Origin: Desulfobacterota bacterium AH_259_B03_O07
Lineage (GTDB): Bacteria; Desulfobacterota_D; UBA1144; Nemesobacterales; CSP1-2
Assembly: GCA_027717645.1 (NCBI GenBank)
Contig: JALLOG010000004.1
Span: forward strand, 1-62,049
Length of the DNA stretch: 62,049 nt
Direction of reading: 5' to 3'
Positions 1 to 8,497 of this stretch are shown piece after piece (position 1 is the stretch's first letter; each line of letters opens with the position of its first letter). A program made the translations under genes and the position numbers. The notes beneath the pieces were generated by a model, which worked only from the letters and a program-made list of their open reading frames with translations, was not told the DNA's origin and did not search any database.

Positions 1-122
1 CCACATCCCACACAAATATCCGCTCTAGCTCCTGAAGCTACTGAGAAAAATAGCAGTACTGTAAAAATGGGTATAAGTAACTTACTTCTTAACAAACTCT
101 TGACCCCCATGTATTTTAACAT
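1..122 (-). CDS. Exported protein, N-terminal fragment cut by the window edge
   Basis: An open frame on the minus strand starts with ATG at 122-120 behind an AAAGGAGG ribosome-binding site and runs off the left edge after about 40 codons. The visible part is a charged N-terminus, a hydrophobic stretch (LLIPIFTVLLFFSV) and a likely signal-peptidase site after SGARA. The mature protein would begin DICVGCG, so a CxxC pair sits right at the mature N-terminus, which could bind metal or form a disulfide. It lies 41 bases downstream of another small exported Cys-containing protein on the same strand, so the two probably share a transcript. The family cannot be named from 40 residues. Confidence 0.6.
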   Translation of the reverse strand, partial: MLKYMGVKSLLRSKLLIPIFTVLLFFSVASGARADICVGC

Positions 123-163
123 AATTTTTACCTCCTTTAATTTTTTAGTAGATGTAAAGATAT

Positions 164-442
164 TTACTCTTGAGCTCCCGTAAGTAAGCAAGGTGCTAGA
201 ACCAGAATAGTACAATCTTCGACGACGCACTGATCATCTACCTCATTAACATCTATACAAGCTTCGTAGCAATCTTCCACATCCAGGGAGCAAACTTCCA
301 TAGTGCTTACAAATGATGTGCTCAGCGCTATTGCCTGTGCTTCATTCCCTTGGGAAAAAGATTGGGTAGGCTTTATTAAAACCACACCCATGATTAGAAA
401 AAAGGCTATTAACACCGCCTTCAAAAAAATATGTTTAATCAT
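164..442 (-). CDS. Small exported cysteine-rich protein
   Basis: A 92-residue protein with a classical signal peptide: MIKH, then a hydrophobic core to about residue 25, then a probable cut near SFSQ. The mature part is acidic, with six cysteines in pairs spaced C-x5-C-x3-C, which suggests disulfides or metal binding in the periplasm. GGGAGG lies six bases before the ATG. A second exported protein with a CxxC pair follows on the same strand, so the pair looks like a small operon. I do not recognise the family. Confidence 0.6.
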   Translation of the reverse strand: MIKHIFLKAVLIAFFLIMGVVLIKPTQSFSQGNEAQAIALSTSFVSTMEVCSLDVEDCYEACIDVNEVDDQCVVEDCTILVLAPCLLTGAQE

Positions 443-653
443 GATGATCCTCCCTTTAATAATTATTTTTTAACTTAGTTATATTTTATCACCATCAAGA
501 AACTTATGTCAACAAATTTTATTTATCAAATGGTAATATTTATACATGAAGTATTCTGAATTTATACATTAATGAGGTCTGTATTTACACTCTCATAATC
601 ATATATCATTCTATCAGTTGTGATCTAAAATAGCTCAAAATCGGAGATGATTA

Positions 654-968
654 ATGGTAACTAACAAAATCGAAACCCTTAAAGCACTTATTGAGAAAAA
701 TCCAAATAATCCTCTGAACAGATACGGACTAGCCAACGAATACTTTAAACTGGGTAAATTCGAAGAAGCGACTGAGGAAATTTCAATATACTTGAGTCTA
801 AAAGATGATGAGGGAGCGGCATATAGATTGCTGGGAGAAGCACTCTTGAAATTAGAAAGAAATCAAGAGGCAAAAGAGGCTTATAAAAAGGGAATAGAAG
901 CCGCTTATAAACATGGTCATCCAGGCATGGCAGAGGAGTTTGAAGAGACTCTTGAACTAATGGATTGA
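654..968 (+). CDS. Tetratricopeptide repeat protein
   Basis: A 104-residue soluble protein made almost wholly of TPR helices. Repeat-like blocks begin near residues 17 (NPLNRYGLANEYFKLGKFEE), 51 (DDEGAAYRLLGEALLKLERN) and 85. Gly/Ala/Tyr residues occur at typical TPR positions, for example GLANEYFKLGKFEEA and RLLGEALLKL. It has no signal peptide. GGAGATGA lies just upstream of the ATG. Such short TPR proteins are adaptors in protein-protein interaction, and neither the sequence nor the neighbours give a partner. It is divergent from the exported-protein pair to its left and stands alone. Confidence 0.75.
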   Translation: MVTNKIETLKALIEKNPNNPLNRYGLANEYFKLGKFEEATEEISIYLSLKDDEGAAYRLLGEALLKLERNQEAKEAYKKGIEAAYKHGHPGMAEEFEETLELMD

Positions 969-1219
969 TTATCTATGGGGACTTAAAAAAACTCTAATTT
1001 CGGACCACAACACCTCCAATTCATTCAAGCAACAAAACTTCATCCCTGAGCTCTTTATGTTGACTTAAACCAGTGGCTGTCTTATCATAGACTTCATTCG
1101 CGTACTTCAAAAGAAACATAAAATTTACTTAAGCCAAATTTCGGTATAAGTAAATGAAATTATCATGCATTGCAATGTTAGACAAAACAAAATTATTAAG
1201 AGCTAAGGGGTAAAACTAG

Positions 1220-1396
1220 ATGATTAGAGTACCTAAACTTACCTTAGAAGATGCTAAAATAACTCTTAAGGGAGCCGAGAAAAAGGCAAAAGAAATAGGG
1301 GTTGATATGGATATAGCGGTTGTAGATGATGGTGGGAATTTGCTTGCGTTTTATCGAATGGATGGGGCTAAAATTACGAGTATTGACGTCGCTATA
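1220..1396 (+). pseudogene. Truncated GlcG/HbpS-like gene (5' part only)
   Basis: The first 59 codons closely match the first 59 codons of the intact gene at 7250-7684; both read IAVVDDGGNLLAFYRMDG and then KITSIDVAI. Directly after that, near 1396, the similarity stops. The frame continues nine codons into sequence that is the antisense of the peptidase M64 gene and ends at 1426. The start context is intact (AAGGGG before the ATG). The family (DUF336, GlcG/HbpS) needs about 140 residues for its fold, so this copy cannot be functional. It is the remnant of a paralogue destroyed by a rearrangement that brought in the 3' end of the M64 gene. Confidence 0.8.
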
Positions 1397-2424
1397 TTTG
1401 GTTCTGATCGAGGAGGACCATCGTAAATCTCCCCAATGCGACCGTTGCTCCCTGGAAACTCATATTCGTCAGCTAATCCGAATGCGGTATGTCCGATTTC
1501 ATGTATTCCAATTTTCGAAGATAGCGGATGTGATGAAAATACAGAAACCCTCCCACCAGATCCTCCAAAAAGTGGGGTATTTATTATCATCATCACTAAA
1601 TCAAATTCTGGAATAGGCTGGTTGACTACTCGCTGAGCTAAATTCTGATCATCAACTATTAGACGGTCATTGATAGTAAAATTGTAAAAACGCGCATCGA
1701 AGAACGTTCTCGGATTATCATCCAGATCATTTGGATCTGCCATTCCGCTATCTATTGAAGCTACATTTATTAGATGGATATTTATAAAATCCCACAACTC
1801 ATCAAATGGAGTAAACCTTCTTAGTCTGTTAACAAAACTACCTGCATGTTCATGAAAAGTGGCAAGTTCATCCCCATGATATCCCTCCGACAACAACACA
1901 ATATTCCAACACTCAGAGGATTGCCCCTTATCAACGATCTTTTCTGTACTAATAACTCCGCCCTCCCCTGCATCGCGAGCCATCATGAACGCGTTTATCT
2001 CTTCCCTCAATTCCTCGACCCTAAGTTCTATGGTGAAAATTTCCTTTGATGGCCCCGAAGCATCCTCTAGTTCATCCAAACTTCCATACATAGACATACT
2101 GGTCGCTTCAGGAATATCCGGTAAAAGAATTGTGAAATTCCATTGCATTTCGGGTCTATCAGGTAGCTCCCAGCTAACCCCTTCTTCTTTGTCATAAGCA
2201 AATACTTCTTTATGGGCGCGTAAAGGATTCTTTATACTTTGTCTATACAATACATTTCCATTATGGTCATTTAATGTAATCCACCACCCAGATTCTCCTT
2301 CGAAATGCTCTATAGGATCCGTTTGAGGAGAACGCTTATTTATTCTACTCCACGATTTTGATATTATTTTCCTCTCGATATACTCGAGATAAATACGTAA
2401 ACTTTGACTCCATTCTTTATTCAT
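1351..2424 (-). CDS. Peptidase M64 (IgA-peptidase-like) family protein, C-terminally truncated
   Basis: The 357-residue product carries the M64 zinc motif GIHEIGHTAFGLADEYEF near residue 312 (HExxH followed by the conserved Asp-Glu). Upstream is the family block NIVLLSEGYHGDEL, and the FFDARFYNF and SVFSSHPLSSKIGIHE segments. The family usually has more sequence after the SEPN motif. Here the reading frame crosses into antisense GlcG/HbpS sequence after RSEPNI and stops eleven residues later, so the true C-terminus has been lost. There is no obvious signal peptide at the chosen start. It is the last gene of a minus-strand set with the lipoprotein at 2466 and the LCAT-like lipase at 2966. Activity after truncation is uncertain; it may be a pseudogene. 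Confidence 0.75.
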   Translation of the reverse strand: MNKEWSQSLRIYLEYIERKIISKSWSRINKRSPQTDPIEHFEGESGWWITLNDHNGNVLYRQSIKNPLRAHKEVFAYDKEEGVSWELPDRPEMQWNFTILLPDIPEATSMSMYGSLDELEDASGPSKEIFTIELRVEELREEINAFMMARDAGEGGVISTEKIVDKGQSSECWNIVLLSEGYHGDELATFHEHAGSFVNRLRRFTPFDELWDFINIHLINVASIDSGMADPNDLDDNPRTFFDARFYNFTINDRLIVDDQNLAQRVVNQPIPEFDLVMMIINTPLFGGSGGRVSVFSSHPLSSKIGIHEIGHTAFGLADEYEFPGSNGRIGEIYDGPPRSEPNIATSILVILAPSIR

Positions 2425-2465
2425 ATATGTATTATAAAAACTTATTATTCTGATTTTCAGGACTT

Positions 2466-2972
2466 TTAATCACAAAGTATAAGTGAGGGAATTCCTAAAT
2501 CGGGTTCATCTTCCTTAATTTCGATCTGGTGGTGTACGGATGGCGGGTTATTTTGGAACCAGCAATCACCCAATGAGATACGATATTCCCATAGTTCACC
2601 TTCCTTAGTTTTAATCAGCAATAATCCATCAGGATCCCTCATGCCGATGAAATTATTTTCATCATGAATCTCAGCATCCCAGGTGTGTTCAAGTGGATTA
2701 CCATCTTCATCCAAAACTGCTAAACGATTTACAATAAAATCTAAATTTATAGAATTGCCTGGTTGAATAATCAATGGCGTACCAATCGTACCAGGGGCAG
2801 GAAACACAAATATATCCTCAGGTGTACTATTTTTTACTACAAGTTTTTGGGAATATGTCGGTGGTACTAATATTGGCTCAATGGGTTTAACCGTCCTGGT
2901 TTTACAAGCTGAAAACGTAACAACTAACAACAAATACGTTATCAAAACAGAATATTGTTTGAGCCTTAACAT
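2466..2972 (-). CDS. Putative lipoprotein
   Basis: A 168-residue protein with a lipoprotein signal: hydrophobic core YSVLITYLLLVVTF followed by the lipobox FSAC, giving Cys at residue 23. The mature part is mostly beta-strand-like, with a block around IFVFPAPGTIGTPLIIQPGNS and the C-terminal segment WEYRISLGDCWFQNNPP. No catalytic motif is visible. Its ATG overlaps the last bases of the LCAT-like lipase gene by seven bases, so the two are translationally coupled. A lipoprotein cotranscribed with a lipase may be a partner or chaperone, but this is inference only. I do not recognise the family. Confidence 0.65.
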   Translation of the reverse strand: MLRLKQYSVLITYLLLVVTFSACKTRTVKPIEPILVPPTYSQKLVVKNSTPEDIFVFPAPGTIGTPLIIQPGNSINLDFIVNRLAVLDEDGNPLEHTWDAEIHDENNFIGMRDPDGLLLIKTKEGELWEYRISLGDCWFQNNPPSVHHQIEIKEDEPDLGIPSLILCD

Positions 2973-4375
2973 AGAGATGCCTCCTCAATAATCCTTCTCC
3001 AGACTTTAGCATCAGTTGACGATTTATCCTTGATCTTAATTTGTTTCTTTTTCACACGCAATAGGAATTCTTCCATCTTTTTCCTTGAAGCCCGCGGTAC
3101 TCCAAGATATTTATCTTGAGCCTTGATCTGCCTAGGACAAACACCCGATTCTATAATTCTTTGAACAGCCTTAAGTGTTTCTTCATGTTCTAGCAAGGAC
3201 ATATGATCTTTTGCCATTTTAAGGTTGTAAATTTGTGAATCTGGAGTTTGAGCTAATCGAGCAGCCCAAAAAGGGACGGTTCCATCACCTGGTCCGTCTT
3301 TACCTGTTATTGGCAGCGGATCCTTTTCAGGATTGAAATTACTCCCATCGATGTCAGTCCAAAATTTCTCTATCCATGTTTCTTTATTTTTACCGGATCG
3401 AATATGAAAAACTCGATCCATGACCGCCTGAGGAAGCTCTTTAGCCAACGTTTTTCTCAGAGATTTAGCCTTTCTGAGAAAATCTTTATTTACCCAATCT
3501 GGGTATCGACTAAATGTTGTAGAAGCATATGGATCTACTTCAACGCTATCATTGTCGGCATCTCTAACAGGATATCTGTTCAGCCCTAGTTTTGCTCCGT
3601 CCTTATTGTAGATCTGTTTGTCCAGAAACAATAAAATGTAAGGTGCAGGGAGTGTACCTGAGATGCTTGCGATTTTTTTTGTTCCATAAATCAGGTTTAA
3701 TCCGTCCACACCCTTGTAGTAGCGGTTGATATGTGTCGAATTACCATAGAATGGAGTTGCAACCGTAATCAGTTGCTCCATCCATTTACTCACATTCTTA
3801 GCCTTCGTCTTTTTATTGAAAACACGGTGTAGGAAAACCTTAGCGACATACCCACCCTGACTATGACAAAGAAGTGTCGTCTTAGTGAGTGGGTTTTTTG
3901 TTTTATCATCTTTAAATCTTGCAATCACTCCATCCCGAAATCTACGTAAAAAGTCATGTAACCATGCTGCATATTCGCTCGTTGGTCTCCGCCAATCGAA
4001 CCCATAAACGGTATAGTTGTAGCCGTTGTTTCGGAAGAACTTTTCAGTTTCGTCATAAGGATTAATAAAGAACCGAAGTGGTCCATTCGGAATAATTATA
4101 TGACTACCTTTGTCTCTACCATTCTTTTGAATTTCAACTGTTAGGGCATCAAAATCGAAAATAATACCAATATCAATCCAAACGGTCTCATATTTTTTAA
4201 ATGGAGCGGGATTATTTTCTTTATAGGGTTTTACAGTCCTTTCAAGCTGTGACCCCATACCTCCCGGAAGGAGAATGACAGTCTTTTTGTTGGGATCATA
4301 TACCTTAACTAACTCCCCCACATGCCTTATATTCTGATTCCGAATCTCATTTCTTCTAGCCGCATTGTAACTCAT
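2966..4375 (-). CDS. LCAT/PDAT-like alpha/beta hydrolase (putative lipase or acyltransferase)
   Basis: The 469-residue protein has the order of a lecithin:cholesterol acyltransferase-type hydrolase. VILLPGGMGSQLER is the oxyanion-side strand near residue 33. YTVYGFDWRRP is a family hallmark. CHSQGGYVAKVF is the nucleophile elbow with the catalytic Ser near residue 172. GDGTVPFWAARLA carries the acidic residue, and AKDHMSLLEHEETL carries the catalytic His. No signal peptide is seen, so the location is unclear. It overlaps the downstream lipoprotein gene. The family hydrolyses or transfers acyl chains from phospholipids; the substrate here is unknown. Confidence 0.75.
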   Translation of the reverse strand: MSYNAARRNEIRNQNIRHVGELVKVYDPNKKTVILLPGGMGSQLERTVKPYKENNPAPFKKYETVWIDIGIIFDFDALTVEIQKNGRDKGSHIIIPNGPLRFFINPYDETEKFFRNNGYNYTVYGFDWRRPTSEYAAWLHDFLRRFRDGVIARFKDDKTKNPLTKTTLLCHSQGGYVAKVFLHRVFNKKTKAKNVSKWMEQLITVATPFYGNSTHINRYYKGVDGLNLIYGTKKIASISGTLPAPYILLFLDKQIYNKDGAKLGLNRYPVRDADNDSVEVDPYASTTFSRYPDWVNKDFLRKAKSLRKTLAKELPQAVMDRVFHIRSGKNKETWIEKFWTDIDGSNFNPEKDPLPITGKDGPGDGTVPFWAARLAQTPDSQIYNLKMAKDHMSLLEHEETLKAVQRIIESGVCPRQIKAQDKYLGVPRASRKKMEEFLLRVKKKQIKIKDKSSTDAKVWRRIIEEASLC

Positions 4376-4550
4376 CTATCTTATATCACCTATCGAAATT
4401 CTTCAGAGAGTATTAAAAATATAACTTAATTCATCAAATTGCAATTCATGATAATTTTAAATTTTTAAAAAATCGCATTAAATGCATATATGACTATTCA
4501 ATAATTATTATCAGTACCGTCCGGTTAAAATAGGAGCAATTGATAATCGG

Positions 4551-5158
4551 GTGCTCTAGCTTTAGACACATTGTAGTGTGTACAACCAAGCAGGCCAACA
4601 AGGCTAATTCTCTCAAGAACTGTTTCTGAAAGCATTCTCGCAAACTCTGTCAAGGTATAGGAGTACTTTGTTTGGTACTTGATATATGCAGCAGCAGATA
4701 ATGTGGGCTGAGTGGTGGGTCGTTGCAGAGGCGATCAGAGGCCAACAGCACGCTATAAGCGTTAGGTGAAATGGGTGCTGGCCGTAACGGAAGTCGGATG
4801 GGTTCATAGTACCGTTTGAGGGTTTAGGACAATATATCCTGGCCCGAGGGAATGGACCCTGCTTTGTTCGTGTAACCGAAGAGTGGAGGATCAGGGGATT
4901 GCCATGGAGCTATCAACCCCGAAGATGATCAGGACACTACGGAGGAAACTCCATCGTAAGGCCAAGTCAAAGGAAGATGACGTAATACCGGACGATGAAG
5001 AACATCGGAAAGCCATGTACGGGAAAACCGTATGCACGGTTTGATGAGGGAGGGCAGACCAAGGCTGCTATGGTTTGGCTAGTGAGACACAGTCAGACGA
5101 AAGGGACGGCAACTGTTAGGTTAGGCCTACGAGTGTGGTATCCTGCTCTCTACTCTAC
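4551..5158 (+). mobile_element. Degenerate group II intron with most of its ORF deleted
   Basis: A complete-looking domain V hairpin lies at 5010-5042. It has an AGC triad pairing with GUU, a TACGG/CCGTA upper stem closed by a GAAAA loop, and a two-base bulge on the 3' side. About 200 bases upstream, CATAGTACCG followed by GAGG is typical of the region before the intron-encoded protein. The element ends in CTCTACTCTAC (about 5158), the usual 3' end of bacterial introns. The 5' boundary is put at GTGCTC (4551), which is the least certain point. The total of about 0.6 kb compares with about 2 kb for a complete intron because the reverse transcriptase/maturase is missing. Confidence 0.6.
4904..5044 (+). 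pseudogene. Remnant of the group II intron reverse transcriptase/maturase
   Basis: A 46-codon frame beginning MELSTPKMIRTLRRKLHRKA resembles the N-terminus of group II intron-encoded proteins, which commonly begin with a TP..IR.LQRKLY.KAK-like block. After about residue 25 the sequence jumps straight into the domain V RNA, where the frame ends by chance at TGA. The finger, palm, thumb and maturase domains are absent, so this intron could splice or move only if a maturase were supplied in trans. Confidence 0.55.
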
Positions 5159-5195
5159 CCCTTTTTCTTTAGATCTAGCAGGGGTCTTAAACAGG

Positions 5196-6161
5196 TCACT
5201 CCTTGGTATACCACCAGGCGTCGTGTCCCCCTTCAATAAAAGTTAACGGGTCGGTTTTTCCACGGACTTTTCGGTCTGTATAACTAGGTTTTCCATCAAC
5301 TACCTCGAATTTCCAAGTGCCATATGGCTTACCGTCAATTGTCATCTTAAGCGTATAGCTTCCATCATTTGCAAGAATATCCTTGGCTTTGAGTTTGTCT
5401 TTCGCCGGAGCCCCTGAGAAATTGAGATTAAATTCATATCGGATCCATTCTGGAAAAACATTCTGGGTTTAGCCTTTGTTAGATACCGCAATTAATTTCT
5501 TACCCTGATACAACTCTGCAAAAGCCTTTATCTTCTTGTATTCCTTTCCGTCTCGCCCTATATTTCTGAGCCAAACCTTCCAAACTAAGTTCTGCTCAGG
5601 ATTTGCATCTGCATAAAACAAATAGCCCAGATTATTCCAGTCTCCCTCAAGCATATGGACATCCAGGGGTAAGATGGGGTCTTCAGATTGCAATACAGAT
5701 ACTTCGAACGGAAAGCGATAGAACTGTTTTCCTTCTACAAAGAAATTGAGGTTGTACTTTCCTATAAACAATCTCACACGTTTTCCGCTATGTTGATTGC
5801 CAATTTTATTTTCTGTTACCTTGTAGTTGTGCACAATCCAGAATAGGGGTTCTTTCTTCTCAGCAAAAAAGTCGAAGCGTGTTAGCACTCCTCCTGATTC
5901 GTCTGTAAGCGTTGCATATAACTCACCCCCGTCATCGGGATTATAGCCATATATGGTTTTAGACTTTTTAGAAGGTCCAGGAAGAAATAGTGCTGTGAAA
6001 CGGTCAATCCAGAATTCCCCTGCCTTGTAATCAAGTTTTACACCATTTAGGAGCGTTGAATGCAAAATGCCAGGAGGATTACCAGCAATAGCGGGTAGGA
6101 TGCCAAGGGATTTGATAAATACTACAATTGTTAATGCTTGTAATAATACTATCCTACTCAT
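5196..6161 (-). pseudogene. Secreted protein gene interrupted by an in-frame TAA
   Basis: From ATG 6161-6159 a frame of 230 codons encodes a signal peptide (MSRIVLLQALTIVVFIKSLG, cut near AIAG) and a beta-rich exported domain. At 5471-5469 it meets TAA. The same frame then continues for 90 codons to TGA at 5198-5196. The continuation looks like real protein, with WIRYEFNLNF, a block DGSYTLKMTIDGKPYGTWKF and FIEGGHDAWWYTKE. The full product would be about 320 residues. A nonsense mutation or a base-call error are the simplest explanations. The family is not recognised. The gene ends 38 bases from the 3' end of the group II intron. Confidence 0.65.
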
Positions 6162-6494
6162 TGATTTTTCCTTGAACTAGCTAATTCCCTGTAGCTTGCT
6201 ATAGGGTTACCGATGCGTCATTGCGAAGGACTGAAAGGACTGAGAAATCCTTTAGTTAAATCTCTCACGGAGCCTGAGTTGAGTCCTGATTGTAATCGAA
6301 GGGCCGAAGGGCTTATACTGAACAAAGTTCAGTGACAAATAATGGAGGTCTAAAGACCTCCGCTACAATTTTGTATTGAAATAAAAGTCTTATTGACTTG
6401 ATTTATTAACTGTCATATCATAGAGGCATGAGTTTAATAAACACCCGATAGCTTTATTTAAGACTTTTAAATACAGTTACAAGGAATTTATCTC
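6162..6494. repeat. Intergenic repeat cluster (palindromes and CATTGCGA repeat)
   Basis: This 333-base gap holds a copy of the CCCTGTAGC/GCTATAGGG palindrome (about 6187-6206, opposite orientation to the others) and a degenerate CATTGCGA repeat (about 6219-6300). It also has a perfect hairpin ACTGAAC-AAA-GTTCAGT (about 6317-6333) and a second, GGAGGTC-TAAA-GACCTCC (6344-6361). The last could act as a terminator but lacks a clear T-run. No coding signal is seen. Confidence 0.5.
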
Positions 6495-7094
6495 GTGAAC
6501 CTAACAGAAAGGGCTAAAAACATAATACTAAAACCAAAGCAAGAATGGCCTGCGATAGATGGTGAAGCAATACAAACTAGTGATTTTTATCGAAACTATA
6601 TTATACCCCTAGCCGCTATTGGACCTATCGCCTCATTTATAGGCACTTCTCTCGTTGGAATTACCTTGCCTGGTATGGGCACTTTTCGAGTACCTATAGG
6701 TTCTGCAATAGTCCAAATGATAGTGAGTTTTGTGTTAGCTTTAATTGGAGTTTATGTTTTGGCAATTATTATTGATCTTCTAGCACCGTCTTTTGGTGGA
6801 GAGAATAGCAGACACCAGGGTTTGAAGGTAGCTGCTTATTCCAGCACTCCAGGTTGGTTAGGAGGTATCTTTGGCATTATTCCAGTGCTTGGTTTTGTTG
6901 GAATAATTGCTGCTATTTACGGTCTTTATCTGCTATATCTCGGGCTCCCAATTTTGATGAAATCGCCCAGACAGAAAGCATTAGGTTATACAGTAATAGT
7001 AGTTATAGCCTCAATTGTTATCTTTGTTATCATCGGATTAATAACAAGTATGTTCGTAAATTTACCTGTCCCAAATATACCGACATCTGAATGA
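6495..7094 (+). CDS. Yip1/DUF1282-like integral membrane protein
   Basis: The 199-residue protein has a short amphipathic N-terminus with the block RAKNIILKPKQEWPAID, typical of the bacterial YIP1 family. It is followed by about five hydrophobic segments (near residues 35-55, 75-95, 115-140, 143-155 and 165-190). The start is GTG at 6495 with AAGGA nine bases before it. Members are inner-membrane proteins of unknown biochemical role. It is flanked by repeat DNA and stands alone. Confidence 0.7.
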   Translation: MNLTERAKNIILKPKQEWPAIDGEAIQTSDFYRNYIIPLAAIGPIASFIGTSLVGITLPGMGTFRVPIGSAIVQMIVSFVLALIGVYVLAIIIDLLAPSFGGENSRHQGLKVAAYSSTPGWLGGIFGIIPVLGFVGIIAAIYGLYLLYLGLPILMKSPRQKALGYTVIVVIASIVIFVIIGLITSMFVNLPVPNIPTSE

Positions 7095-7249
7095 TCACTG
7101 AGCCTCAAATTTAGATTATTTTTGATACTATTCATATGACTTCTTCAATTTTCAGTTCTTGATTAAATTACCTATAAAGGTCTCAAAATTATTAATATCT
7201 TGTAAAATTTATAAGTATTAAACTAAAAAGCAATATGAGGTAACAAGAG

Positions 7250-7684
7250 ATGATTAAAGTTCCTAAACTTACTTTAGAAGATGTCAAAATAATAATTCAT
7301 GAGGCAGAAGCAAAGGCAAGGGAATTAGGGGTCGATATGGATATAGCGGTCGTAGATGATGGCGGTAATTTACTTGCATTTTATCGAATGGATGGGGCTA
7401 AAATTACAAGCATTGATGTCGCAATTAATAAAGCTTTTACTGCCGCAGGAACTAGAAAGGGAACACATGAGTATGCTGAAATGGCAGGAGCAGGTAAGCC
7501 AGCCTTTGGCATACATGTAAGCAACAGTGGTAGATTCATGATTTTCGGAGGTGGTCTTCCAATTTTCATCGATGGCTATGCAGTTGGAGGCATTGGCTCG
7601 AGTTCTGGTTCAGTTGAAGAAGATAGGATTGTATCACAAGCTGGAATAAATGCCCTACTGCAGCATTTAAATAAAGCTAAATAG
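7250..7684 (+). CDS. GlcG/HbpS-family (DUF336) protein
   Basis: The 144-residue length is standard for the family. It shows the blocks DIAVVDDGGNLLAFYRMDGA, the NKAFTAAGTRKGT segment, and a Gly-rich C-terminal half (FGGGLPIFIDGYAVGGIGSSSG). Members include the haem-binding HbpS and the glc-operon protein GlcG; some bind haem or cobalamin, others are uncharacterised. It has no signal peptide. The truncated gene at 1220 is a close paralogue, so the cell once had two copies. It lies just upstream of the FetAB-like exporter on the same strand, separated by 98 bases, which loosely suggests a link with iron or haem. Confidence 0.8.
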   Translation: MIKVPKLTLEDVKIIIHEAEAKARELGVDMDIAVVDDGGNLLAFYRMDGAKITSIDVAINKAFTAAGTRKGTHEYAEMAGAGKPAFGIHVSNSGRFMIFGGGLPIFIDGYAVGGIGSSSGSVEEDRIVSQAGINALLQHLNKAK

Positions 7685-7782
7685 TTCAGACAAGGATTCG
7701 CAGATATTATTATCGAAATTAATTCATCCCCATATATTCAAAATTCAACTGTTACATAATATAAAAGATGTAACGCTTCTCA

Positions 7783-8448
7783 ATGAAGATAACAAAGATA
7801 GAACTCATAAATATATGTAAGGTTAAGAATGAAAGAACTATATTAAAAAACGTCAACCTTAAAATAATTGGCGGCAAGAGATACATCTTTTTTGGTCCTT
7901 CGGGAAGTGGGAAAACGACACTTCTAAGACTGATTAATAGAATGGATGATCCTACATCAGGAGAGATATTGATCGATGGACACAATATAACAGAACTTCC
8001 TATTTTAAATCTCAGGAAAAAAATTGGATTGGTCTTCCAAATACCCGTAATTTTTAATGGTACTGTCAAAGACAATCTAATGGCCCCTTATGACATCGGT
8101 GCTATTAATTCACCCCCCAACGATGCAGAACTTAAGCACGTACTGAAATTATCCGGGCTTAATAATAACTTTCTAATCCGCAAGGCATCTGAGCTTTCGA
8201 TTGGTGAGAAACAGCGCGTCAATATTGCGAGAATGCTACTGAATAAGCCAGACGTGCTTCTACTAGATGAACCAACTTCGGCCCTTGATAACAGTTCCGC
8301 AACTAGACTATTAGAATCTATTATGGAATTGAGCAAGGTCAATGGCCTTACAATTATTATGGTCACACATCAACTAGAGTATGCAAGACTCTTAGGTGGA
8401 CAGATCATCGATATTCAAGATGGAGCTATCATAAATGAACAACTATAA
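7783..8448 (+). CDS. fetA: ABC transporter ATP-binding protein, FetA-like
   Basis: The 221-residue ATPase carries Walker A GPSGSGKT (residues 38-45), a Q-loop in KKIGLVFQIPVIF, the signature LSIGEKQRVNIARML, Walker B VLLLDEPTSALD and the switch His in MVTHQLEYA. It is followed 49 bases later by a FetB/YbbM-type permease. In Escherichia coli FetA-FetB forms an iron exporter that protects against oxidative stress. The same pairing and gene order support that assignment here, but substrate specificity is inferred from the pair rather than from residues in the ATPase. Confidence 0.75.
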   Translation: MKITKIELINICKVKNERTILKNVNLKIIGGKRYIFFGPSGSGKTTLLRLINRMDDPTSGEILIDGHNITELPILNLRKKIGLVFQIPVIFNGTVKDNLMAPYDIGAINSPPNDAELKHVLKLSGLNNNFLIRKASELSIGEKQRVNIARMLLNKPDVLLLDEPTSALDNSSATRLLESIMELSKVNGLTIIMVTHQLEYARLLGGQIIDIQDGAIINEQL

Positions 8449-8497
8449 GAAGATTTTTTAGATAACCAAAAATCACTACCAGAATAGGAGGACAATT

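Noticed and set aside
4995-5246. 83-codon plus-strand frame
   Set aside because: It is inside domains V/VI of the group II intron and runs antisense to the end of the secreted-protein gene; its composition is not protein-like.
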